Shown in pieces: positions 16,695-23,394 of a stretch of 64,000 nt of DNA; position 1 is the first letter of the stretch; every line of letters begins with the position of its first letter. This stretch comes from CAVYHJ01 sp963768165 [NCBI: uncultured bacterium] (GTDB lineage: Bacteria; UBP4; UBA4092), in NCBI GenBank assembly GCA_963768165.1, contig CAVYHJ010000003.1, forward strand, positions 434,001-498,000. The letters run 5' to 3'. The notes under the pieces are model-generated. The model had not been told where the DNA came from and did no database searches. It worked only from the letters and a program-made list of their open reading frames with translations. Position numbers and translations under genes: made by a program.

Positions 16695-17096
16695 CTATTC
16701 GATAACAATCGGATATTCTTCTATTTTACCATCGATAATTCGAAATGCGTGGGCATCGGGATTCGTTCGGTCTTTTAATGAAACGATTATGTAATATGCT
16801 TCCGGGTAATACGCCAATCCCACATCGGTGATGGATGGATATGCTGGAGACTCCGGATGAGAATGAAAGATCGCAACCATATCCACACCTTTTTTTCGCA
16901 TATCCTTGATAGCCGCGAATTGCCCTTTGGGATTCATTAAATACCGTACTTTGGGTGTATCATCAATATTATCAATGAAATACGTATCCGTTACCATCCC
17001 ATCTTTTCCCCCCAGTATTCCGCACGCTTCATTGGGCAACCCCTTATTCAAATGAGCAATCACCTTTTCCCAGTCTTTTTTCTTTATTTTTACCAT
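16695..17096 (-). CDS. JAMM/MPN+ metalloprotease, Mec/HcyD-like
   Basis: Zinc metallopeptidase of 133 residues. The full JAMM set is visible: Glu23 in PNEACGIL, and HSHPESPAYPSITD with His78, His80, Ser88 and Asp91 at the correct spacing (HxHx7Sx2D). Relatives (Mec+, QbsD, HcyD) either clip extra residues from a sulfur carrier or release cysteine from a carrier adduct. Position directly before the GGGIN-ending carrier and cysteine synthase supports both jobs. No ribosome site stands out. A perfect hairpin at 17120 separates it from the ubiA-like gene. Confidence 0.92.
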   Translation of the reverse strand: MVKIKKKDWEKVIAHLNKGLPNEACGILGGKDGMVTDTYFIDNIDDTPKVRYLMNPKGQFAAIKDMRKKGVDMVAIFHSHPESPAYPSITDVGLAYYPEAYYIIVSLKDRTNPDAHAFRIIDGKIEEYPIVIE

Positions 17097-17119
17097 TTTA
17101 GTACCTTTTCCAACTGGAC

Positions 17120-17153
17120 TTGCAATGAACGAGACTGATCTCGTTCATTGCAA
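17120..17153. repeat. Hairpin with 15-bp perfect arms between ubiA-like and JAMM genes
   Basis: Arms TTGCAATGAACGAGA (17120-17134) and its complement (17139-17153) enclose CTGA. It has no T-run, so it may be an mRNA processing or stability element, or a REP-like insertion. Its core resembles that of the palindrome at 60343. Confidence 0.85.
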
Positions 17154-17166
17154 CCCCGTTCGAAAA

Positions 17167-18102
17167 TCATACAATATAGGCTAATGCGAACCCAATCTGA
17201 GTTGCGAACATCATGCTATACATATGTGTCCAGGATATATGATTTTCGGTGGTTGCCAATTCTTCGGGTTTGCGGACCATGAGATAAATCACATACATTC
17301 CCCAGAGGGTCAATATCGTTCCAAGAATCCACAATGCCAGATGATTTCCGGTTAAGATTCCCAGATAAGCGCCTAACGGGATTAATAACCACGGGATAAT
17401 AAAGGACGGCGAAATCATCCATGCCGCCTTCTTTACTCCATAAATCACCGGCAAGGTCATACACCCGTATCTCCTGTCCCCTTCCATATCCGCGAAATCT
17501 TTGGTAGTTGTGGCACCCAATAAAAACAACCCGAATATCGCGCCGATATACCATGCCTCGGTTTTGAAAATAGTCATTCCCGCAGACCATCCAGCTATTT
17601 TCAGCAATGTCCCTCGTGGAATGGCAATCGTAATATTCGCCCATATTCCCAATCTCTTTGTCCGAAAGGGCGGAGCGGAATATATGTACGTGGACACCGC
17701 CGCGATAAACGCCAGCCAAAAACATTCGTGCCGTCCATCCGGTTGGACTTCCCACGCCAGCCATAACGAAACCAGATAGAGAATCCAGGCATAGATAGTC
17801 GCGGATTGAACGGAGATGACTCCCGTACATAAAGGTCGTTTGGGTTTGTTGATTTTATCCAAGGGCAAATCGGTAATTTGATTTAAGACATTGGATGCCG
17901 CGTTCAACATTGCCGCCATCAGAGAGCCAATGAGAATAAAATGCAAATCAGGGTACATGGAAAAGACTTCAGTAAACGCTTTTCCCACATGATGCGCCCG
18001 CGCACCCACCGCCGTTAGTCCCCCCGACACAAAACCCAACGCCGGTGCCACCAGCGTAAACGGTCTTACAAAATTCCAGTATAGTTTTAGCTTATTCGTC
18101 AT
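17167..18102 (-). CDS. UbiA-family prenyltransferase
   Basis: Integral membrane enzyme that joins a polyprenyl diphosphate to an acceptor. The 311 residues form about nine hydrophobic segments with both Asp-rich motifs: NQITDLPLDKINKPKRPL (N-x3-D-x3-D) near residue 73 and TKDFADMEGDRRYG near 200. The acceptor (quinone ring, chlorophyllide-like ring, glycerol phosphate or other) cannot be read from sequence; an extra loop around VQPDGRHECFW is unusual. It lies 19 bp downstream of the DUF92 gene and in the same unit as a polyprenol kinase-like gene, which suggests a salvage route supplying its isoprenoid diphosphate. Confidence 0.9.
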   Translation of the reverse strand: MTNKLKLYWNFVRPFTLVAPALGFVSGGLTAVGARAHHVGKAFTEVFSMYPDLHFILIGSLMAAMLNAASNVLNQITDLPLDKINKPKRPLCTGVISVQSATIYAWILYLVSLWLAWEVQPDGRHECFWLAFIAAVSTYIYSAPPFRTKRLGIWANITIAIPRGTLLKIAGWSAGMTIFKTEAWYIGAIFGLFLLGATTTKDFADMEGDRRYGCMTLPVIYGVKKAAWMISPSFIIPWLLIPLGAYLGILTGNHLALWILGTILTLWGMYVIYLMVRKPEELATTENHISWTHMYSMMFATQIGFALAYIV

Positions 18103-18121
18103 ACTTGACCAATTCTTATCT

Positions 18122-18961
18122 TTAATTTATAAAATTTACTCCTGCAAATATCCAATACAACAATGGGTAAAAAATAAAAAAGAAAAGAAAAGAAAAGATT
18201 CCTCCGAATAAAGTATTAAGAAAATTGGTAATAAATTTATTGATTTTGCCTTTTGATTCCAATAATGAGCCTAATATACTTTCAAGTAAATTTGACAAAA
18301 GAGCTCCAAGTATAACCGTTACTGAAAAATAAATTGCTATACTGCTATGTGAAATACTTATTGGATAATTGTTAATAAATAAAAAGAAACAGGTAAAATA
18401 AATCAAAGATATTAATAATGCACCTAATATTCCAGTCAAAGTACCGATATAAGAAATTGCCCCTTCTGTTCCTCGTGAGACTTCTCTTAATGGAATTATC
18501 GTGAAACATCTCTTACCATATAATTGTCCTAATTCACTCGATACAGTATCAAATGTTCCCGCTGCAAAACTTCCGACAAATGCTATGGTAGAGAAAAAGA
18601 TTAATCGTTTATCTTTAAATAACAAAATTAAGCATGCAAAAATCACCCCTGCCAAACATTTCGCCAATACATTAGAAATCCCCCTTTGCCCTTCATTCTT
18701 CTCCGCCAGACCCATTTCTTTTTTCTTTTGATACCCCCATTTGGTAGCGAGAGTGCCAATCAGAAAAAAGGAAAAGAGAATCACAAACCCCTGCCACCCC
18801 ATGAACGTATAAATCGGGATACCTACAATCAATCCACCCAGAATTCCTGATTTACTGACCGCTTTAGCGAAATAGGCAAGGACAGCAATAATCCCATTGA
18901 CAAGAAGGGCTTGAATGAAAAGGTTTATATCTAATGCAGTATTCATATGGTTTTTTGTCAT
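18122..18961 (-). CDS. DUF92 family membrane protein, VTE6-like
   Basis: Integral membrane protein of up to 279 residues with about seven hydrophobic segments. The DUF92 signature is clear: GSFAAGTFDTVSSELGQLYGK and a later SRGTEGAISYIGTLTG. The plant member VTE6 is a phytyl-phosphate kinase, so a polyprenyl-phosphate kinase role is likely but not proven. The first ATG (18961) lies inside the arm of a dispersed inverted repeat; Met6 at 18946 is an equally good start and would exclude the repeat. No Shine-Dalgarno sequence is visible for either. Next to a UbiA gene and near a VTE5-like kinase. Confidence 0.85.
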   Translation of the reverse strand: MTKNHMNTALDINLFIQALLVNGIIAVLAYFAKAVSKSGILGGLIVGIPIYTFMGWQGFVILFSFFLIGTLATKWGYQKKKEMGLAEKNEGQRGISNVLAKCLAGVIFACLILLFKDKRLIFFSTIAFVGSFAAGTFDTVSSELGQLYGKRCFTIIPLREVSRGTEGAISYIGTLTGILGALLISLIYFTCFFLFINNYPISISHSSIAIYFSVTVILGALLSNLLESILGSLLESKGKINKFITNFLNTLFGGIFSFLFFFIFYPLLYWIFAGVNFIN

Positions 18962-19044
18962 TCTGAGCGCAGCGAAGAATCCCAGTGTTCTACCTGATGC
19001 AAAACGACTTTGAGCAGAGATTCTTCGCTGCGCTCAGAATGACA
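18956..19044. repeat. Dispersed inverted repeat, copy 1
   Basis: Two 26-bp complementary arms at 18956-18981 and 19019-19044 flank a 37-bp centre containing TGTTCTACCTGAT. A homologous copy lies at 32281-32369 and a half copy at 13878. Between copies 1 and 2 two arm positions differ, and the opposite arm carries the matching changes. Confidence 0.9.
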
Positions 19045-19052
19045 GTATCTGA

Positions 19053-19301
19053 TTAACATTGTTTCTGCACAATGATTTCCCAATCCGTCTCATTGAGTTG
19101 TTGTTTCCGCAAAATTTTCTGACCGGCTTCTTCAAAAGACCGGGGAACATCCCGGATAGAAGTGACAGTATTGACCAGGATGCGTAATGTTTCACCAATT
19201 TCCATTTCTTCCAATGCTAATTTGGAACGGATATACGGATAGGGACAAAACTCATTCTTGACATCAATTTCCCGGTCAATCTTAATTTCCTGTTCAGCCA
19301 T
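19053..19301 (-). CDS. TusA/SirA-like sulfur relay protein
   Basis: Small cytoplasmic sulfurtransferase-fold protein, 82 residues. The TusA signature CPYP (Cys19) sits in the first helix, where the cysteine carries a persulfide. The body (SKLALEEMEIGETLRILVN, then a C-terminal strand) matches the family fold. AAGGA lies a few bases before the ATG. Located between ATP sulfurylase and the isoprenoid genes of the same minus-strand unit, it may pass sulfur to the carrier proteins downstream in place of a rhodanese. Confidence 0.92.
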   Translation of the reverse strand: MAEQEIKIDREIDVKNEFCPYPYIRSKLALEEMEIGETLRILVNTVTSIRDVPRSFEEAGQKILRKQQLNETDWEIIVQKQC

Positions 19302-19352
19302 ACATTATCCTTATGCGATTTTAGGTTTATATTATAACCTTAAACCTTAAAC

Positions 19353-21023
19353 TTATTTATATTGTTCATATGGCATGGGATTCCAGACCCGTTTCTTATA
19401 TTCTTCCGGTGTCACCAAACGTTCGAGATCAGCCAAAATCTGTTTGGCAATTTCCAATTCTCTCGTAGACTCTGCCTTATCCTGAAACATAAATTGGTCT
19501 GGCACATTCTCATCCGCATTCGTTGTCTTTTCTTCCAGCGCAGCGATAAGGTCTTTCTGCCGTGCAATTGCCGCTTCCAGTGCTTCTACCCGTTGACGTT
19601 CCGCCAAATCCCGCCGAATATCAAACAGGTACGCAATTTCTTTCACCACATCATCGTACACCTTGTCGGAATTCATGCGTGCATCCAATAATGCCACATC
19701 TAAATCATCCAATGTCAATTTCGCTGGATCTAATTTCTCACCGCGCGGATATCCGCCTAAGCGGTGATGGGTCAAATAAAATGGAAATAACCCCTTGACC
19801 GTATCTCCCGGAGGACGTGTCGCAACTCCCTTATCATCCGTGCCTTTCGGTTGAATCCCTTGAATAATAATCTGCGCTACTTCCGGTCGAATGACTTCTT
19901 TCGGCGGAATATATCCATACCGCAATATATCCTGAATCGCCGTTCCGCTCATGGTAATCTGATATTCTTCCCCGTGCGGACAGGTGTTTTCCGTGGCAAT
20001 TCCCGCGCAACGTGTACAATAAAACGAATCCTTGATAAATAATGGAGTAATCCCCAATTCTCCCGGTTCATAAGTGTCAAATATTTTCCATGCGTCATAT
20101 TTATCATAATATCCACCGAACCCGGCATGGTCTCGTCCCACGATAAAATGCGTGCATCCATAATTTCGCCGGATAATCGCATGCATAATAGCCTCGCGCG
20201 GTCCCGCATAGGACATAGTCACACGCAAAGGCGCCAACGCTACTTTATTTGCTGGATAATACGTTTTTAACGCAATCTCATACGCCTTGATACGATATTC
20301 ATTGCGGAAATAAGCTTTGCGAGTGGTCTCGACAATCGGATGAATGAATAACCCGTCCAGAATTTCCATTGCGCACTTCTGCAAATATTCATGCCCCCTA
20401 TGCAATGGATTTGCTGTCTGAAATCCCGCCACGGTCGTCCATTTCCGTTCTTCATAAAATAATTTCCACGTATCCACCGGGTCAAGACGATATTTCTGGA
20501 ATAATCCCCAATGCTGTTTCTCAATCAGTTCAATCGGCCCTGCTAAAATCACATCTCCCATCCGCCGATACACATAATCCACACCGGGATGTTTCCGCGC
20601 CGCCGTTCCGAATGTAAAGGTCGCTCGTTCTTCCCGACTATATCCATATTTCTCCGAGATGTGCATCAATGCCAGCGGTTTATTATCCTGCGCGTCTACC
20701 AATGCAATCGTTTCACCCGTCTTAATTTTGGAGATTATTTTCGCGTTCTCTTCTCCCGTCGGTGCCAGCGTAATTGGAATCGTCCACGGCAACCCGTTCG
20801 CCAACCGTTTGCAATGCAATACCGATTGATAATCCTTTTCTCCCATGAACCCTTCCAGTGGACTCAACGCGCCAATCGCGATCATTTCTACCATCGCCTG
20901 GATATCCTGGTCTATATAAATCTTGGGCAATTTCTCGGCATCTTTATATGCCTTATCCTTTTTGCTCGAATCTAATACTTTATTAATTAATTTCCCGCCC
21001 AGCGGAGTGTGTGCTTTGGACAT
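19353..21023 (-). CDS. sat: Sulfate adenylyltransferase (ATP sulfurylase) with C-terminal extension
   Basis: Forms adenylyl sulfate from ATP and sulfate, the first step of assimilation or dissimilation. The catalytic core runs to about residue 390 with FQTANPLHRGHEY (201-213), GRDHAGFGGYYDKYDA (296-311), a Cys336/Cys339/Cys348 zinc-type cluster and MSGTAIQDILRYGYIPP. The motif normally written QTRNP reads QTANP: the arginine that binds sulfate in the family is Ala204. About 165 residues follow the core, including a charged predicted coiled coil (about 455-525); this is not APS kinase. No aprAB, cysC or cysH gene is in the window. It may be an ordinary divergent Sat or one with altered substrate. 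Confidence 0.9.
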   Translation of the reverse strand: MSKAHTPLGGKLINKVLDSSKKDKAYKDAEKLPKIYIDQDIQAMVEMIAIGALSPLEGFMGEKDYQSVLHCKRLANGLPWTIPITLAPTGEENAKIISKIKTGETIALVDAQDNKPLALMHISEKYGYSREERATFTFGTAARKHPGVDYVYRRMGDVILAGPIELIEKQHWGLFQKYRLDPVDTWKLFYEERKWTTVAGFQTANPLHRGHEYLQKCAMEILDGLFIHPIVETTRKAYFRNEYRIKAYEIALKTYYPANKVALAPLRVTMSYAGPREAIMHAIIRRNYGCTHFIVGRDHAGFGGYYDKYDAWKIFDTYEPGELGITPLFIKDSFYCTRCAGIATENTCPHGEEYQITMSGTAIQDILRYGYIPPKEVIRPEVAQIIIQGIQPKGTDDKGVATRPPGDTVKGLFPFYLTHHRLGGYPRGEKLDPAKLTLDDLDVALLDARMNSDKVYDDVVKEIAYLFDIRRDLAERQRVEALEAAIARQKDLIAALEEKTTNADENVPDQFMFQDKAESTRELEIAKQILADLERLVTPEEYKKRVWNPMPYEQYK

Positions 21024-21111
21024 GATGTTTTCTGTCTACCTTTCGTTAAGATATGAGGAGGGTAAACCTGTAGGGTTGTCCCTTCCAGCTTATTTACAAG
21101 TTGTTATTCTT

Positions 21112-21699
21112 TTACAAATTCCAATATATCGAACAAATATACAAAATCAATCCGGCGCTTATTCCGACTGTAAAATTATCATCTATTCCCGTATCCACGG
21201 TTTCTATGATTCCGCAAAGAATCGGAGTGATCAATGTCGCACGATGTACTAAACTTATATTTAACGATGTATTTACCCAACACATCCAGAGGGTCGCGCC
21301 AATATGGCCCATGACGATAAAGGCAATCAATCCGGCATACGACTTTTGCCGATTCCAGGGCAATTTCCATTTTCCCCATCGCCGACCTATCAAATTCGAA
21401 AAACTGTCTCCGAACGCCAATACCGCCCAAGCACCCGCCGCTACTTCTTTCCTGCTCCAGGGACATGCCAATATCAACATCAATATCGTAACAGGATAGG
21501 CCACGATTCCCGTTAACGTTTTCTTGGATTTCTCTTGTTCTCGAAATAATTGGGGTGCAATGCGGGGCAAGATGGCAATATTAAATAGAACCGCCGCAAC
21601 CGCCAATCCGACTGCTTGCCATTTCACTAAATAGGGGAGTAATAAAGCAAACACTCCAACCCCTAAATGTACCCATTGCCGCTTGTCCTCGTTCGTCAT
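21112..21699 (-). CDS. Polyprenol/phytol kinase-like membrane protein (VTE5/SEC59 family)
   Basis: Integral membrane protein, 195 residues, about six hydrophobic segments. It has the phytol/dolichol/diacylglycerol kinase pattern: an early basic RQWVHLGVGVF and the CTP/substrate loop LAFGDSFSNLIGRRWGKWKLPWNRQKSYAG. It is first in the minus-strand unit, 26 bp downstream of a TTGACA/TAGGAT promoter and with AGGA before the ATG. With the DUF92 and UbiA proteins it would make a complete kinase, kinase, prenyltransferase set, as in phytol salvage. CDP-diglyceride synthase is the main alternative in this superfamily. Confidence 0.85.
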   Translation of the reverse strand: MTNEDKRQWVHLGVGVFALLLPYLVKWQAVGLAVAAVLFNIAILPRIAPQLFREQEKSKKTLTGIVAYPVTILMLILACPWSRKEVAAGAWAVLAFGDSFSNLIGRRWGKWKLPWNRQKSYAGLIAFIVMGHIGATLWMCWVNTSLNISLVHRATLITPILCGIIETVDTGIDDNFTVGISAGLILYICSIYWNL

Positions 21700-21722
21700 G
21701 TCCTGTCTTTTTTACCCCATTT

Positions 21723-21751
21723 ATCCTATCGTATCCTCATAAAAATGTCAA
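21723..21751 (-). promoter_or_regulatory. Promoter of the sulfur/isoprenoid gene cluster
   Basis: On the minus strand TTGACA (21746-21751), a 17-bp spacer and TAGGAT (21723-21728), 24 bp before the start codon of the polyprenol-kinase-like gene. No further clear promoter was noticed before the moeB end of the cluster. Confidence 0.7.
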
Positions 21752-22175
21752 GAATACATTGTGTTTACTCTATAATAACATATTCTATTGTATGGTTATT
21801 AGTATAGTATACCATGTAACCTTTCTTCTACCCATAAATACATCCAAAATCGACAAAACTGATACTGGACTCTCAGCGAACCCGAAGCGAACGAATACTG
21901 GAGAAGAAGCGAAGTTAGTACGGACGTGTTCCGAACACGTCCACACCGTGCTTTGTTAATAATGAGCAATAATCTTGATTAGGCAGGTACTCTTTCCCGT
22001 TTTTAAATCTGCAATCTAAAATCTGATATCTACTAATATTTATTATATCCCATCTCAGAAATATGTCAATCCCAAATTTCTCACAAAGCAAGTCTAACCC
22101 TCAAAATATTCTTGGTAGTGGGTTTAAGTGTAGGAAAGTTAATAAAGATAGTTTTATTGATTGTTTCAGAAATCT
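21752..22175. other. Intergenic spacer with repeat element and palindrome
   Basis: No gene seen. At 21875-21903 there is a stretch beginning AGCGAACCCGAAGCGAA, related to 60315-60343. It is followed at 21922-21942 by a near-perfect palindrome (GGACGTGTT with AACACGTCC). Near 22008 there is low-complexity AATCT repeat. The rest is AT-rich. Confidence 0.6.
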
Positions 22176-22889
22176 CTACGGATTATTTACCGGTAAAGAA
22201 ATAATAGCGGTGGTGCCCATACCGGGGGTTGAATCCAAGGTAATGGTTCCCCCCAAATCTTCGATGATCCTCCGGGTAATAGGTAATCCCAACCCTGACC
22301 CGCCTTCCCGTGTGGTATAAAAAATATCAAAAATCTTGGCAAGTTGTTCGGCAGGAATACCGCAGCCGGTATCGGTGATAGTCAATAGAATACGTTCTTT
22401 TCGCTGGCGGGTGCGGAATGTAATTGTGCCGCCCTCTGGCATAGCGGAAATTGAATTCAATACAACATTCAATAAAGCTGACTTGAATAATTTTTCATCC
22501 AATAGGATAGAGGGTAAGTCTTTTCCCAATAAAGCCGTGATTTTAATCTTATTCCGTTCCGCGGAGGGCATGATAAATTCAATAAATCCCCCCAAGAGAT
22601 GATCCAAATCTGTTGGTTTTAAATCCAGAGTGGCGGGTTTGGCAAACCGTAAAAAATCTGATAGGAGATGTTCCAACCGGTTGATTTCATTCCGCGATAC
22701 CCGTAACCGTTTGAGAATCTTCTCGTCATTGAATTTCGCGCAATCCTCTTCCAAAAGCTGGAGATTGACTGAAATAGTATTTAACGGATTCCGCAGTTCA
22801 TGGGCAAGTTTACTGACCATCCCGCCGACATATCCCAACCGTTCGGCAGCGCGGAGTTTTTGTTCAAGGTCCTTGGTTTTAGTGGTCAT
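22176..22889 (-). CDS. Soluble sensor histidine kinase
   Basis: Autophosphorylating kinase of a two-component system, 237 residues. A short N-terminal coil leads into the HisKA domain with His30 in KLAHELRNPLNTI, then HATPase_c with NVVLNSISAM (N box), DTGCGIP (G1), FDIFYTTREGG (F) and GSGLGLPITRRI (G2). It has no transmembrane segment and no input domain, so its signal must come from a partner. The gene starts 3 bp after the EutN/CcmL-like gene, which suggests translational coupling. No response regulator gene is in the window. Confidence 0.93.
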   Translation of the reverse strand: MTTKTKDLEQKLRAAERLGYVGGMVSKLAHELRNPLNTISVNLQLLEEDCAKFNDEKILKRLRVSRNEINRLEHLLSDFLRFAKPATLDLKPTDLDHLLGGFIEFIMPSAERNKIKITALLGKDLPSILLDEKLFKSALLNVVLNSISAMPEGGTITFRTRQRKERILLTITDTGCGIPAEQLAKIFDIFYTTREGGSGLGLPITRRIIEDLGGTITLDSTPGMGTTAIISLPVNNP

Positions 22890-22892
22890 GTA

Positions 22893-23174
22893 TCAACCGC
22901 GGGGCTTCGCCATTTCCACATAATCCACAATCCCGACAATCAGTTCACGGATGGGTGCGCGTTTAATCCCGAATACCTGCCGGGCTCCCCCCGGTGCGCC
23001 GCTCACGATCACCGTCTCCCCTTCTCCGGCACCTACATAATCCACCGCAATGGTGACCCGTCCCATCGGCTCCTCCTCCGGTGTAATCGGCTGTACCAAC
23101 ATCAACTTCCGGTCTTGATACGCTGGATGTTTTATCGTAGATACCACTTTCCCCAATACTTTCGCCAGATACAT
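22893..23174 (-). CDS. eutN: EutN/CcmL-type microcompartment vertex protein
   Basis: Pentameric vertex protein family of bacterial microcompartments, 93 residues. The N-terminus LAKVLGKVVSTIKHPAYQ, central VDYVGAGEGETVIVSG and GIKRAPIRELIVGIVD are diagnostic. No hexameric shell protein (BMC-H/T) or encapsulated enzyme gene is nearby; the only partner is the histidine kinase 3 bp downstream. The -10 box (GATAAT) lies 8 bp before the ATG and there is no ribosome site, so the mRNA may be leaderless. The protein could belong to a shell encoded elsewhere or have another role. Confidence 0.92.
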   Translation of the reverse strand: MYLAKVLGKVVSTIKHPAYQDRKLMLVQPITPEEEPMGRVTIAVDYVGAGEGETVIVSGAPGGARQVFGIKRAPIRELIVGIVDYVEMAKPRG

Positions 23175-23182
23175 GCTTTTAT

Positions 23183-23211
23183 ATTATCACAAGATATCCC
23201 CATTTGTTCAA
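23183..23211 (-). promoter_or_regulatory. Promoter of the eutN-histidine kinase pair
   Basis: On the minus strand TTGAAC (23206-23211), a 17-bp spacer and GATAAT (23183-23188). The start codon follows 8 bp after the -10 box. Confidence 0.55.
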
Positions 23212-23394
23212 AGACTTTATCAAGGTTCTCTTAGGAAGAACGTTTTGGAGTTTGAAAGAGAGATTTTATAGTGGGATTAAACAACAAACTGAATCAGGAA
23301 ACCATCAAAAAAATGGGAATACAATCATGGAGAACAAAACCTTTAATAAAATGAAGTAAATATCTCCCATGAAACCTGTATCTCGCCTTACTCA

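Noticed and set aside
22893-23174. Bacterial microcompartment operon
   Set aside because: Only the vertex protein is present; no hexameric shell proteins or core enzymes within the window.
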